A stretch of DNA of 64,000 bases, taken from the NCBI GenBank assembly GCA_029268385.1, contig JAQWPG010000001.1, positions 62,001 through 126,000 on the forward strand. Direction: 5' to 3'. The DNA comes from Gammaproteobacteria bacterium. Its GTDB lineage: Bacteria; Pseudomonadota; Gammaproteobacteria; Poriferisulfidales; GCA-002705445. A program made the position numbers and the translations under genes. Positions 1-8,866 of this stretch are shown here, one piece after another. Position 1 is the first letter of the stretch. Each line of letters opens with the position of its first letter. Under the pieces are notes generated by a model that was given only the letters and a program-made list of their open reading frames with translations, did no database searches and was not told the DNA's origin.

Positions 1-848
1 GAAGAGGGATTGGTCCGGCATACGAAGACAAAATTTCTAGAAGAGGAATTAGACTTGGCGATCTATCAAATCCTGAGACTCTAAAAGATATATTAAAAGA
101 GTTATTAGATTATCATAATTTTGTATTAAAAAATTACTATGAATGTAAGACTTTTGATGATGTCAAGATGTATGAAAAATTATTATCAGATTATGAAACG
201 TATAAAAAATACATAATTGACGTTCCTGAGTATATAGATTTAGCATTTAAAAATAAAAAAAAGATAGTATTTGAAGGTGCTCAAGGAACACTTTTAGATA
301 TCGATCATGGCACATATCCATTTGTAACATCGTCAAATACAACGGTTGGAGGAATATTTACAGGATCTGGCGTATCACCAAAAAAACTAAACTATATACT
401 AGCTATAGTGAAAGCATATACAACTAGAGTTGGTTCCGGACCATTTATGACAGAACTATTTGATAATGATGGAGAGCAGCTATCAAAAATTGGTCACGAG
501 CTTGGTGCTACAACAGGAAGAGAAAGAAGATGCGGATGGCTTGATTTAGTTGCATTGAAACGCTCAATAGTAATTAATGGATTTACAGGAATATGTTTAA
601 CTAAAGTTGATGTATTAGATCAGTTTAAAGAAATTAAAGTATGTATTGAGTATAAAAATAATGCTCCAGTTTATAAAAATTTTGACGGATGGATGACTGA
701 TATCACAAAAATAAAAAATTATGATGATCTTCCAGAAAAAACTAAAATTTATATCGGAGCAATAGAATCATATCTTGGGGTTCCTATAGATATTATTTCT
801 AATGGGCCAGGAAGAGAACAAAATATCTTTAAAAATAAAATTTTATAA
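1..848 (+). CDS. purA: Adenylosuccinate synthetase, 5'-truncated
   Basis: This is the C-terminal two-thirds of adenylosuccinate synthetase, which joins IMP and aspartate with GTP in the first committed step of AMP synthesis in the cytosol. The reading frame is open from base 3 at the left edge; the motif GRGIGPAYEDKISRRGIRLGDL begins there in part (RGIGPAYEDK is visible), so the Met at 168 is internal and the true start lies outside the window. Further family motifs are FEGAQGTLLDIDHGTYPFVTSSN (seen in pieces), TRVGSGPF and TTGRERRCGWLD, the last being the nucleotide/IMP-binding loop. The ending GPGREQNI is normal for the family. It is followed after 25 bases by the first gene of the polysaccharide island, on the same strand, so read-through is possible. 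Identification is secure. Confidence 0.97.
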   Translation, partial: RGIGPAYEDKISRRGIRLGDLSNPETLKDILKELLDYHNFVLKNYYECKTFDDVKMYEKLLSDYETYKKYIIDVPEYIDLAFKNKKKIVFEGAQGTLLDIDHGTYPFVTSSNTTVGGIFTGSGVSPKKLNYILAIVKAYTTRVGSGPFMTELFDNDGEQLSKIGHELGATTGRERRCGWLDLVALKRSIVINGFTGICLTKVDVLDQFKEIKVCIEYKNNAPVYKNFDGWMTDITKIKNYDDLPEKTKIYIGAIESYLGVPIDIISNGPGREQNIFKNKIL

Positions 849-873
849 ATATTTATTAATATAAAAAAATTAT

Positions 874-1701
874 ATGACTAAAAGACTGAACTTTACAGAG
901 CATATCTATTATAAACTTTCAGAAAATAAAAAAAAATTAATGAAAGATTGGCAAACACCGAAAAAAACAAATACCAGGCATTTAATTATTGACAATCTAC
1001 TTCCAGATGACCTATGTTATGAAATATATAAATCATTTCCCAAAAAAATAGATAATTTTTACTTTAGGAAATCATTTAGAGAAAGAAAAAGAACTTTAGC
1101 AAACTTAAGTAATTATAATAAAAACATCAATAATGCAATTTATGCTTTTCAAGATAAAAAGATATTAGATATAGTTTCAGATATAACTAAAATTAATAAT
1201 TTAGAAGCAGATGAAAATTTATATGCTGGGGGATTATCTTTAATGACCAAAGGAGATTTTTTAAACCCTCATATTGACAACAGTCATAATATTAATAGAG
1301 ATAAATATAGAAGATTAAATTTACTATATTATGTAACACCAGGATGGGTAGAAGATAATGGTGGTAACTTTGAACTTTGGGATAATAATGTATCAAAACC
1401 AAAAAATATAACTTCATTATTTAATAGAATGGTAATTATGGAAACTACTAGAAATAGCTGGCATTCAGTTAATAAAATCATAAGTAATCAAGCAAGATGT
1501 TGTGTTTCAAATTATTATTTTTCAAAAAATTCGCCTTCAAAAATTAATGGTCAGTATTTTCATGTAACATCTTTTACTGGCAGACCTAATGAAAAATACA
1601 AGAGAGCTTATGGCTTGATTGATAACACTGTACGAAACAGTATCTCAAAAATTTTTAAATTTGGTAGGGGAAGAAAATTAATCAACTATAAAAAATTATG
1701 A
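874..1701 (+). CDS. 2-oxoglutarate/Fe(II)-dependent oxygenase, prolyl-4-hydroxylase-like
   Basis: A 275-residue protein with the double-stranded beta-helix signature of 2OG-Fe(II) oxygenases. His133 and Asp135 form the HxD pair (sequence NPHIDNSHN), the distal ligand is His197 in SWHSVN, and Arg208 in QARCC is placed to hold the 2-oxoglutarate carboxylate. The spacing fits the family (prolyl 4-hydroxylase alpha / Tpa1-like proteins). It probably hydroxylates a sugar, lipid or peptide substrate; the sequence does not say which. The start codon overlaps nothing, and its stop overlaps the ATG of the following ligase by four bases (ATGA), so the two are translationally coupled. Such oxygenases are recurrent in O-antigen loci, where glycan modification is a reasonable guess. 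Enzyme class is well supported; substrate is unknown. Confidence 0.8.
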   Translation: MTKRLNFTEHIYYKLSENKKKLMKDWQTPKKTNTRHLIIDNLLPDDLCYEIYKSFPKKIDNFYFRKSFRERKRTLANLSNYNKNINNAIYAFQDKKILDIVSDITKINNLEADENLYAGGLSLMTKGDFLNPHIDNSHNINRDKYRRLNLLYYVTPGWVEDNGGNFELWDNNVSKPKNITSLFNRMVIMETTRNSWHSVNKIISNQARCCVSNYYFSKNSPSKINGQYFHVTSFTGRPNEKYKRAYGLIDNTVRNSISKIFKFGRGRKLINYKKL

Positions 1702-2930
1702 ATGAGTATATTCAAAAAACTAAAGGTTTTAATAAATTTAATATATGCAACCTAGAAAAATTATTTTTACCTTTAGCGGCTTTTTTTTTATTAATTTCAA
1801 CAGCATTATTGAATGTGTTTGTATTGTTAGCAGTTATTTGTACAATTATGCATTTGATTTATGAAAGAAGTTTTTCAGATCTAATTTCTAAAAAATTTAT
1901 GCTCTATGGGCTATTAATATTTTTATTTCTCGCTATGTCATTATATTTTACTATCGGTGATGTTGATTCTATAATTTCCTCCCTGAAAAAATATATTAAA
2001 TTTTTATACATTCCATTCTTGTACATAAATATAAATCGTAATAAAAATAGTGATTTAGTAATAAAGTACTTTATAGCTGGCGGAGTTGTAGTACTTTTTA
2101 TGTCATATTTAAAATATTTCAATTTTGTAGATTTAAAACCAATATATGATTACTACAATATGAATTTGGTTGGAACAATAACTCAAGCAAGTGTATTTCA
2201 GACTAGCATAGTGCACGGCGCAATTTTTTCATTCATTTCATATTTGTCAATATTTGTCGCCAAAAGAGATAACAATAAATGGTTATACATTTTTTCCGCA
2301 CTATGTTTAATAAATATTTTTTTTATGAACGACTCGAGAAATTCATATATCATAGCTTCTATTTTTATTTTTTTAATAATTTATTATCATTTTTATAAGA
2401 TAAAATATTTATTTACAACTTTATCACTTTTAGTGACTTTTTTTATTTTTCTCTCACCAATATCAGAAAATCTAATAAAATCTATGCATGACACAAATAA
2501 AGATATTAAATTATTAATTGATAAAAATTATACAAGTTCAATTGGTCTAAGGACCCTTTGGTTATCAATTGGAATACAAAATTTAAATGATGAGCCTATC
2601 TTAGGAAGTGGTGTCGGAAGTTATAAAAATTCAGTACAACATTTTCTTGAAAAAAATACAATAAATGTGAAGCATGATTTAGCAATTTCAAATAACCCAC
2701 ATAATGAATTTGTTAGTATGTCAACCCAGCTTGGATTATTCGGCTTATCATTATACATATTATTTTTATATTCTTTATTTAAGGAGGCAAGAAAAAGGTA
2801 TCTTGCAATAGGCGCATTTGTTATTATTTTTGTAAGTTCTTTCTTTAATTCAGTATTTTATGATAATGTTTTCGGCTTATTTATTGTGATTATGCTGAGT
2901 TTAGTTTACCAAAAAAATTACTTAGAATAA
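1698..2930 (+). CDS. O-antigen ligase / Wzy-type polymerase family membrane protein
   Basis: A 410-residue polytopic inner-membrane protein with about 11-12 hydrophobic segments. Between residues about 270 and 340 lies a large periplasmic loop, ending in NNPHNEFVSMSTQLGLFGL. That is the H-N-x-x-(hydrophobic)...G motif of the Wzy_C/WaaL family, whose His is needed for transfer of polyprenyl-linked glycan. The pattern 'GLRTLWLSIGIQNLNDEPILGSG' (seen across about residues 283-305) is also typical of this family. The protein is either the ligase that moves O-antigen onto lipid A-core or the polymerase that extends it; sequence alone does not separate them. It is the only member of this family visible in the window. 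It is coupled to the upstream oxygenase and followed by a candidate promoter for gmhA. Confidence 0.85.
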   Translation: MNEYIQKTKGFNKFNICNLEKLFLPLAAFFLLISTALLNVFVLLAVICTIMHLIYERSFSDLISKKFMLYGLLIFLFLAMSLYFTIGDVDSIISSLKKYIKFLYIPFLYININRNKNSDLVIKYFIAGGVVVLFMSYLKYFNFVDLKPIYDYYNMNLVGTITQASVFQTSIVHGAIFSFISYLSIFVAKRDNNKWLYIFSALCLINIFFMNDSRNSYIIASIFIFLIIYYHFYKIKYLFTTLSLLVTFFIFLSPISENLIKSMHDTNKDIKLLIDKNYTSSIGLRTLWLSIGIQNLNDEPILGSGVGSYKNSVQHFLEKNTINVKHDLAISNNPHNEFVSMSTQLGLFGLSLYILFLYSLFKEARKRYLAIGAFVIIFVSSFFNSVFYDNVFGLFIVIMLSLVYQKNYLE

Positions 2931-2932
2931 AA

Positions 2933-2961
2933 TTGACAAATTTTTTTAAGAAGGTTAATTT
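2933..2961 (+). promoter_or_regulatory. Candidate sigma70 promoter upstream of gmhA
   Basis: A perfect -35 hexamer TTGACA (2933-2938) is followed after 17 bases by TAATTT (2956-2961), about 28 bases before the gmhA start. In such AT-rich DNA a -10 match alone means little, but exact TTGACA boxes are rare here. It would start the gmhA-rfbBDAC transcript. Confidence 0.45.
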
Positions 2962-2988
2962 GTAGTATGATTAAAATAATATAAAAAT

Positions 2989-3567
2989 ATGAACTTTAAA
3001 TCTGTAATTCATTCACATATTCAAGATCATAAGGATGTTGTAAATCATCTTGACGAGGAAACAATTAAAAAAATAGAAGAAGTTTCGAATCTGCTAGTAG
3101 ATTGTTTATCTAATGGGAAAACAATATTTTGGTGTGGGAATGGAGGTAGCGCTGGTGATTCCCAGCATTTAGCCGCAGAACTTATTGGAAGATATAAAAA
3201 TGATAGACGACCATTAAGATCTATTGCATTAACAACAGACTCATCTGCCATAACTTGTATCTCAAATGATTATTCGTATGATAAAGTTTTTGAAAGGCAA
3301 ATTGAAGGCTTGGGCACAAAAGGTGATGTATTAATAGGTATTTCCACATCTGGTAATAGCTTTAACGTAATAAATGCTGTTAAAAAAGCTAATAAAATTG
3401 GGGTTACTACAGTTTGTATGTTAGGAAATAATGGAGGCGCCGCAAATGAAATAGCTGACCATTCAATAATTATAAACTCACAATCAACTGCAAGAATTCA
3501 GGAAATGCATATTTTTGTAGGGCATATATTCTGCGACTTAATCGAACATGGCTTATCTCTTAAATAG
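2989..3567 (+). CDS. gmhA: Sedoheptulose 7-phosphate isomerase (SIS domain)
   Basis: A 192-residue single SIS-domain protein, the usual length for GmhA, which converts D-sedoheptulose 7-phosphate to D-glycero-manno-heptose 7-phosphate in ADP-heptose synthesis for LPS core. Family motifs are FWCGNGGSAGDSQHLAAELIGRY near residues 47-69 (phosphate and metal site), IALTTDSSAITCISNDY, and GISTSGNSFNVINAV. Near the C-terminus, a Glu/His pair in ARIQEMHIFVGHIFCDLIE matches the catalytic region. The stop codon is immediately followed by the rfbB ATG with no gap. Its partner phosphatase gmhB lies at 8867-9430; the kinase/adenylyltransferase HldE and epimerase HldD are not in the window. A role in a glycan-specific heptose rather than core heptose is possible. 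Confidence 0.92.
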   Translation: MNFKSVIHSHIQDHKDVVNHLDEETIKKIEEVSNLLVDCLSNGKTIFWCGNGGSAGDSQHLAAELIGRYKNDRRPLRSIALTTDSSAITCISNDYSYDKVFERQIEGLGTKGDVLIGISTSGNSFNVINAVKKANKIGVTTVCMLGNNGGAANEIADHSIIINSQSTARIQEMHIFVGHIFCDLIEHGLSLK

Positions 3568-4626
3568 ATGGCTATTCTGATTACAGGTGGAGCAGGGTTC
3601 ATTGGTTCAAACTTCGTACTAGATTGGTTTGAAAAAACAAATGAAGAAATAATCAATATAGATGCACTAACCTACTCAGGAAATATAAAAAATCTAGAAT
3701 CCTTGAAAAATAATTCAAATTTATTTTTTTTACAAGGAAGCATTAATGATAAGACATTTCTTAAAAAAGCTTTCGAAGATTTTAAGCCAAGAGCTGTTAT
3801 TAATTTTGCTGCTGAATCCCATGTTGATAGATCGATTAGCTCTCCAGAAAATTTCATTCAAACTAATATTATTGGCATTTTTAATCTTCTAGAAATTTCA
3901 AGAGAGTATTGGGAAAGTTTAGTATTGGATAGTAAAAATAATTTTAGATTTTATCATATATCTACTGATGAGGTTTATGGGGAATTGAAACCTGATGACC
4001 CATCTTTTAAAGAAGATAATCCATATATTCCAAATAGTCCATATAGTGCTAGTAAAGCATCATCGGACCATTTGGTAAGAGCTTGGAATAAAACATATGG
4101 ACTACCTACGCTTATTTCAAATTGCTCAAATAACTTTGGCCCATTTCAATACCCTGAAAAATTAATACCACTTTGCATTATTAATGCTTTGCAAAACAAA
4201 GAAATTCCAATATATGGTGATGGAAAGCAAGTTAGAGATTGGCTCTACGTAAAAGATCATTGTTCTGCTGTTAGGAAAATATTAGACAAGGGTTTACCAG
4301 GCGAAACATACAATGTTGGAGGTAATAATGAAAAAACAAATCTCGAAGTTGTTTCTTGCATTTGTGATGTACTTAATAAAATTAGGCCTAGAGAAAATAA
4401 TAAATCATACAAAGAATTAATAGTGCATATAGAAGATAGACCAGGTCATGACAAAAGATATTCAATAAACTCATCTAAAATTTTTGAAAATATAAACTGG
4501 GCACCAAAAGAAAGTTTTGAATCAGGAATTTATAAAACAGTTAATTGGTACTTAGAAAATCCTGAATGGCTAAAAGAATTAATGTCAGAAGAATTTAAAA
4601 AATGGATGGAATTTCAGTATAAATGA
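3568..4626 (+). CDS. rfbB: dTDP-glucose 4,6-dehydratase
   Basis: A 352-residue short-chain-dehydrogenase-type sugar dehydratase, second enzyme of dTDP-L-rhamnose synthesis: it turns dTDP-glucose into dTDP-4-keto-6-deoxyglucose using bound NAD. GGAGFIGSNF at residues 6-15 is the Rossmann dinucleotide site. STDEVYG carries the Thr/Asp/Glu used for C4 oxidation and water loss, and YSASKASSDHLV holds the YxxxK pair. HVDRSI and NNFGPFQYPEKLIP are family-specific. Length matches the usual 340-360. It starts directly after the gmhA stop and overlaps rfbD by four bases, so the rhamnose genes form one transcript. Confidence 0.96.
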   Translation: MAILITGGAGFIGSNFVLDWFEKTNEEIINIDALTYSGNIKNLESLKNNSNLFFLQGSINDKTFLKKAFEDFKPRAVINFAAESHVDRSISSPENFIQTNIIGIFNLLEISREYWESLVLDSKNNFRFYHISTDEVYGELKPDDPSFKEDNPYIPNSPYSASKASSDHLVRAWNKTYGLPTLISNCSNNFGPFQYPEKLIPLCIINALQNKEIPIYGDGKQVRDWLYVKDHCSAVRKILDKGLPGETYNVGGNNEKTNLEVVSCICDVLNKIRPRENNKSYKELIVHIEDRPGHDKRYSINSSKIFENINWAPKESFESGIYKTVNWYLENPEWLKELMSEEFKKWMEFQYK

Positions 4627-5513
4627 AAATTATATTAATAGGGAAGGATGGTCAAATAGGAAAATCTTTATTTAATATATTAAAAGGTCGTCATGAGATA
4701 CTCCCTTTAGGGAAAAAAGAATGTAATTTGCTTATTAAAGATGAAATCACTTCAATTTTTAATAATATAAAAGCCGATTTAGTTATAAATTCTGCTGCAT
4801 ATACAGATGTTGATAAAGCTGAAAGTGATAAGAAAAAAGTATTTTCAATTAATTCTGATGCTGTTCATATAATTTCTTCATTAACAAAAAAACATAATAT
4901 ACCATTCATTAATTATTCTACAGATTATGTATTTGATGGAGAGAGTAATAAAAAATATTCCGAGGAGGATACAGCAAATCCTATAAATATTTATGGTGAA
5001 TCAAAATTAGATGGCGAAGAAAATACAAAGATCAATGATCAGCATATAATTATTAGAACAAGTAGTGTATTTAGTTTATATGGAAATAACTTTATTAATA
5101 AAATTATAGATTCGGCTAAAAAAAAAGACAGTTTAGATGTTGTTAACGATCAATTTATCACTCCAACATCTTCTGAATTTATATCAAATGTCACAGATAT
5201 CTTAATTAGAAATATGGAAAACTATAAAAATAATGATATATATGGTACATATCACGTTGTAGCTAACGGGTCATGCAGCTGGTATGATTACGCTAAAGTT
5301 ATTATCGCGGAAGTTCTAAAAAATAACTATCCAGTAAAAACAAATTTAGAGAGCATATATGCGGTATCTTCAAGTAATTATGAATCAATTGCAAAAAGGC
5401 CAAAAAATGCAGTTTTAAGTACAAATAAAATAAGATCTCTTTTATCGGTAGAAATACCACAATGGGAAGATGATGTAAAAAGTGCTGTTAAGGGTATTAT
5501 AAAAAAAATATAG
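4623..5513 (+). CDS. rfbD: dTDP-4-dehydrorhamnose reductase
   Basis: A 296-residue NADPH-dependent reductase that makes dTDP-L-rhamnose from dTDP-4-keto-L-rhamnose, the last step of the pathway. GKDGQIGKSL at residues 7-16 is the GxxGxxG nucleotide site, NSAAYTDVDKAE is the conserved segment after it, YSTDYVFDG carries the catalytic Thr, and YGESKLDGE contains the YxxxK pair. Length agrees with RfbD/RmlD proteins. The gene overlaps rfbB (ATGA) and is separated by 13 bases from rfbA. The order B-D-A-C is the standard rfb order. Confidence 0.95.
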   Translation: MKIILIGKDGQIGKSLFNILKGRHEILPLGKKECNLLIKDEITSIFNNIKADLVINSAAYTDVDKAESDKKKVFSINSDAVHIISSLTKKHNIPFINYSTDYVFDGESNKKYSEEDTANPINIYGESKLDGEENTKINDQHIIIRTSSVFSLYGNNFINKIIDSAKKKDSLDVVNDQFITPTSSEFISNVTDILIRNMENYKNNDIYGTYHVVANGSCSWYDYAKVIIAEVLKNNYPVKTNLESIYAVSSSNYESIAKRPKNAVLSTNKIRSLLSVEIPQWEDDVKSAVKGIIKKI

Positions 5514-5526
5514 TAAATTATTAAAT

Positions 5527-6414
5527 ATGAAACATAAAGCTAGAAAGGGAATCATACTTGCAGGCGGATCAGGAACAAGACTTTATCCGCTAAGTAAGTC
5601 TGTAAGTAAACAGCTTATGCCAGTTTATGATAAACCTATGATATATTATCCATTATCAATACTAATGCAATCTGGAATAAGAGAAATTTTAATAATAACA
5701 AAACCAAACGATAAAAAAAATTTTTACGATTTGTTGGGTAACGGGAATCATTTGGGTATAAATATTAATTATGAAGTTCAAAAATCCCCTGACGGTATTG
5801 CACAATCTTTTTTGATAGCAGAAAAATTTCTATCAGGATGTAAATCAACTCTAATACTTGGAGATAATATATTTTACGGTCCTAATTTTAATACATTGCT
5901 GAATGAAGCGTACGACAATGATACTGGAGCAACAATATTTACTCATAAAGTAAATGACCCTGAAAATTATGGTGTTATAGAGCTTGAAAATCATAAAATT
6001 AAGTCAATTGAAGAAAAACCAGAACTTCCAAAATCTAATTATGTGGTCACAGGTTTATATTATTATGATGAACAAGTAGTGGAGTATGCAAAATCTTTAA
6101 AACCTTCGCATAGAGGCGAGCTAGAAATTACAGATATTAATAATATTTATTTAGAAAATAGTGCATTAGAATATAAATTGATGGATGAAAAATATTCTTG
6201 GCTAGATACAGGAACGCATGATTCATTGCTTCAAGCAGGAAACTTTATAGCTTCATTAGAAAGTAAAAATAATAAAAAAATTTGTTGTCCTGAGGAAATT
6301 AGTTTTAATTCTGGATGGATAACCAATAAACAATTGCAAGCATTATCAGAATCTTTGATTAATACAAATTATGGTAAATATTTAATGAGCTTAATAGAAA
6401 AAAATAATATATGA
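5527..6414 (+). CDS. rfbA: Glucose-1-phosphate thymidylyltransferase
   Basis: A 295-residue nucleotidyltransferase that activates glucose 1-phosphate with dTTP, the first step of dTDP-L-rhamnose synthesis. GGSGTRLYPLSKSVSKQLMP at residues 12-31 is the signature loop, binding nucleotide and phosphate with the catalytic Arg and Lys. LGDNIFYG carries the metal-binding Asp, and EEKPELPKSNYVVTGLYYYD is also typical, as is WLDTGTHDSLL near the C-terminus. The full length is normal for RfbA/RmlA. Its stop overlaps the rfbC start by four bases. Confidence 0.96.
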   Translation: MKHKARKGIILAGGSGTRLYPLSKSVSKQLMPVYDKPMIYYPLSILMQSGIREILIITKPNDKKNFYDLLGNGNHLGININYEVQKSPDGIAQSFLIAEKFLSGCKSTLILGDNIFYGPNFNTLLNEAYDNDTGATIFTHKVNDPENYGVIELENHKIKSIEEKPELPKSNYVVTGLYYYDEQVVEYAKSLKPSHRGELEITDINNIYLENSALEYKLMDEKYSWLDTGTHDSLLQAGNFIASLESKNNKKICCPEEISFNSGWITNKQLQALSESLINTNYGKYLMSLIEKNNI

Positions 6415-6959
6415 ATATAAAAAATTTTAGACTAAAGGGAGCTATTTTAATTGAGCCTAAGACATACAAAGACGACAGAGGTTTTTTTTCTGAAGTTTAT
6501 AATCAAGATGATTTTTCTAAAATAATTGGAAAAAAAGTAAATTTTGTTCAAGATAATTACTCAAAATCTAAAAAAAATGTATTAAGAGGTTTGCATTATC
6601 AAAAAAATCCAAAAGCTCAAGGGAAATTAATTAAGGTTGTAAGTGGTGAAATTTTTGATGTAATTGTTGACATTAGAAAGTCATCTAAAACTTTTAAGTG
6701 TTGGGAAGGCATTGAGCTTTCTAGTGAGTCTAATAAACAAATATGGATACCAGAAGGATTTGCACATGGCTTTTTAGCATTAACAGATCTAGCTGAAGTG
6801 GTATATAAAGTAACGGAGTATTATAGTCCAGAATATGAATGCTCAATTAGATATGACGACCCCAAATTAAATATAGATTGGCCAAAAAAATCAAATTATT
6901 TTTTATCTGAAAAAGATAAGGACGCTGGTTTTTTGGAAGAAAACAATTTATTTGAGTGA
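6411..6959 (+). CDS. rfbC: dTDP-4-dehydrorhamnose 3,5-epimerase
   Basis: A 182-residue cupin-fold epimerase that inverts C3 and C5 of dTDP-4-keto-6-deoxyglucose. Diagnostic elements are GFFSEVYN, FVQDNYSKS, the catalytic His in RGLHYQ, KLIKVVSGEIFDVIVDIR, and IPEGFAHGFLAL. The ending around DPKLNIDWP is also characteristic. It completes the rhamnose set with rfbB, rfbD and rfbA, so this cell can make dTDP-L-rhamnose from locally encoded enzymes. The next gene, rfbF, begins after 58 bases with its own candidate -10 box. Confidence 0.95.
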   Translation: MNIKNFRLKGAILIEPKTYKDDRGFFSEVYNQDDFSKIIGKKVNFVQDNYSKSKKNVLRGLHYQKNPKAQGKLIKVVSGEIFDVIVDIRKSSKTFKCWEGIELSSESNKQIWIPEGFAHGFLALTDLAEVVYKVTEYYSPEYECSIRYDDPKLNIDWPKKSNYFLSEKDKDAGFLEENNLFE

Positions 6960-6977
6960 TTAAAATTATTAAATTTA

Positions 6978-6985
6978 TGTATAAT
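6978..6985 (+). promoter_or_regulatory. Candidate -10 box (TGTATAAT) before rfbF
   Basis: TATAAT at 6980-6985, directly preceded by TG, stands about 33 bases before the rfbF ATG in the 58-base gap after rfbC. No clear -35 hexamer is present at 16-18 bases. The same octamer TGTATAAT occurs before the genes at 18600 and 22792, the two other places inside the island where a new transcript would be expected. Confidence 0.4.
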
Positions 6986-7017
6986 TAAATTAATATTAAT
7001 TTTTAAAAGGCTAAAGC

Positions 7018-7797
7018 ATGGTAAAAAAAGCAGTTATATTGGCGGGTGGCCTAGGTACGAGGATATCTGAAGAAACCCATTTAAAGCCTAAGCCAATGAT
7101 AGAGATTGGGGGCAAACCAATACTTTGGCATATAATGAAAATATATTCTTCTCATGGAATTAATGAATTTATAATATGCTGCGGTTACAAAGGTTATTTG
7201 ATAAAAGAATATTTTGCTAATTATTTCCTTCATATGTCAGATGTTACTATAGATATGATTGAAAACGGAATGGAAGTGCATCACCAAAATGCCGAACCTT
7301 GGAAAGTTACACTGGTTGATACTGGTGAGCAAACAAATACAGGCGGAAGACTAAAAAGAGTTTACTCTTATATTAAAGATGAAGAATCATTTTGTTTTAC
7401 ATATGGAGATGGAGTTTCTAATGTAGATATCTCATCGTTGATAGAATTTCATAACAACCATAAGAAATTCGCCACTGTAACAGCTGTGCAACCCCCAGGT
7501 AGATACGGCGCTTTGAATATTGATGGAGACAAGTGCAATGGTTTTATCGAAAAACCAAAAGGTGACGGCGGATGGATTAATGGTGGTTTTTTTGTCTTAT
7601 CACCTAAATGTATTAAATACATAGATAATGATAGTATTGCATGGGAATCTGAACCCCTTACAAATATTGCAAAAGACGGTGAGTTTATGATCTTCAAGCA
7701 TGATGGATTTTGGCAGCCGATGGATACTCTAAGAGAAAAAAAATTACTAGAGGATTTGTGGGACAGTGAAGAAGCACCATGGAAATCCTGGAAATGA
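7018..7797 (+). CDS. rfbF: Glucose-1-phosphate cytidylyltransferase
   Basis: A 259-residue nucleotidyltransferase that makes CDP-glucose from CTP and glucose 1-phosphate, the entry to CDP-linked dideoxy- and branched-chain sugars. [20 protein letters not shown] (residues 9-28) is the signature nucleotide/substrate loop of RfbF, differing from RfbA in the TEE-type segment. [13 protein letters not shown] carries the metal Asp, and [15 protein letters not shown] is family-specific. Length is the usual 255-260. An AAAAGG Shine-Dalgarno lies 7 bases before the ATG. It overlaps rfbG by four bases if the ATGA start of rfbG is used. Confidence 0.95.
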   Translation: MVKKAVILAGGLGTRISEETHLKPKPMIEIGGKPILWHIMKIYSSHGINEFIICCGYKGYLIKEYFANYFLHMSDVTIDMIENGMEVHHQNAEPWKVTLVDTGEQTNTGGRLKRVYSYIKDEESFCFTYGDGVSNVDISSLIEFHNNHKKFATVTAVQPPGRYGALNIDGDKCNGFIEKPKGDGGWINGGFFVLSPKCIKYIDNDSIAWESEPLTNIAKDGEFMIFKHDGFWQPMDTLREKKLLEDLWDSEEAPWKSWK

Positions 7798-8864
7798 ATT
7801 TAGATTTTTGGAAAGGAAAAAAGGTATTCCTTACTGGGCACACAGGTTTTAAAGGAAGCTGGTTATCATTATGGCTAAAGAACCTAGGTGTTGAATTGAC
7901 AGGTTATTCTATAGATTTAAATTCTCAAAAATCTTTTTTCAATGACGCTAATATTAGTGATGGAATGAATTCTATTATTGGTGATATTCGAGATTTAGAT
8001 TTCCTAAAAAAATCAGTTACAGAGGCTAAGCCAGATATAATTATACATATGGCAGCTCAAGCTCTAGTTAGAGATTCATACAATAATCCTGTTGAAACTT
8101 ACAGTACAAACATCATGGGAACAGTTAATGTTTTTGAGGCGGCTAAAGAATGTGACTCCGTAAGATCACTAGTAAATATAACAAGTGATAAGTGCTATGA
8201 AAATAAAGAACGAGAAAAGGGCTATAGTGAGGATGAGCCAATGGGTGGATACGACCCATATAGCAGCAGTAAGGGATGCGCAGAGATAGTTGCATCTGCT
8301 TATAGAAGTTCATTTTTTAAGCCAAATATAAATAAAATAGTAATGGCATCTGCAAGAGCAGGAAATGTCGTAGGAGGGGGAGACTGGTCAAAAGATAGGC
8401 TTATTCCAGATGCAATAAAATCTTTTTATAAAAATGAAGCTGCAATAATACGAAATCCAAGTGCAATCAGACCATGGCAGTTTGTTTTAGAGCCATTAAG
8501 AGGTTATATGATGCTTGCTGAGAAACTTTATAATGGAGATTATAAATATTCTTCTGGTTGGAATTTTGGTCCAAAAAATGATGATGTAAGAAATGTTGAG
8601 TGGATTATAAAAAATTTGTCTGATAAGTGGGGACAAAATGCTAATTGGAAATATGAAAAAGAGGAGTCAGAAATTTTACATGAGGCTAATTACTTAAAAT
8701 TAGATATCACGAAAGCAGAAAATTATTTAGATTGGCATCCAATATTAAATATAAATGAAACGCTAGAATTAATAATTGAGTGGTATAAAAGTTTTGAAGC
8801 AAAAGAAAATATTAATAAAGTATCTGTAAATCAAATTATTAAGTATCAAAATTTGATTAAGTAG
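7794..8864 (+). CDS. rfbG: CDP-glucose 4,6-dehydratase
   Basis: A 356-residue NAD-dependent dehydratase that converts CDP-glucose to CDP-4-keto-6-deoxyglucose. [18 protein letters not shown] is the RfbG-specific nucleotide-binding loop, followed by [22 protein letters not shown] (catalytic Ser/Thr and Lys-containing region), [11 protein letters not shown] with YxxxK, and [18 protein letters not shown] prefer the ATG at 7794, which overlaps the rfbF stop as ATGA and gives the N-terminus [10 protein letters not shown] usual for the family; an in-frame ATG at 7779 would add five residues. No RfbH (the 3-dehydrase leading to 3,6-dideoxysugars) follows, so the fate of the product must be sought in the genes at 13351-16193. 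Confidence 0.95.
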   Translation: MNLDFWKGKKVFLTGHTGFKGSWLSLWLKNLGVELTGYSIDLNSQKSFFNDANISDGMNSIIGDIRDLDFLKKSVTEAKPDIIIHMAAQALVRDSYNNPVETYSTNIMGTVNVFEAAKECDSVRSLVNITSDKCYENKEREKGYSEDEPMGGYDPYSSSKGCAEIVASAYRSSFFKPNINKIVMASARAGNVVGGGDWSKDRLIPDAIKSFYKNEAAIIRNPSAIRPWQFVLEPLRGYMMLAEKLYNGDYKYSSGWNFGPKNDDVRNVEWIIKNLSDKWGQNANWKYEKEESEILHEANYLKLDITKAENYLDWHPILNINETLELIIEWYKSFEAKENINKVSVNQIIKYQNLIK

Positions 8865-8866
8865 AA

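Noticed and set aside
8829-8858. Inverted repeat (9-base arms) at the end of rfbG as a terminator
   Set aside because: The stem is almost entirely A/T with a 12-base loop, lies within coding sequence, and would be very weak; similar repeats arise by chance in such DNA.
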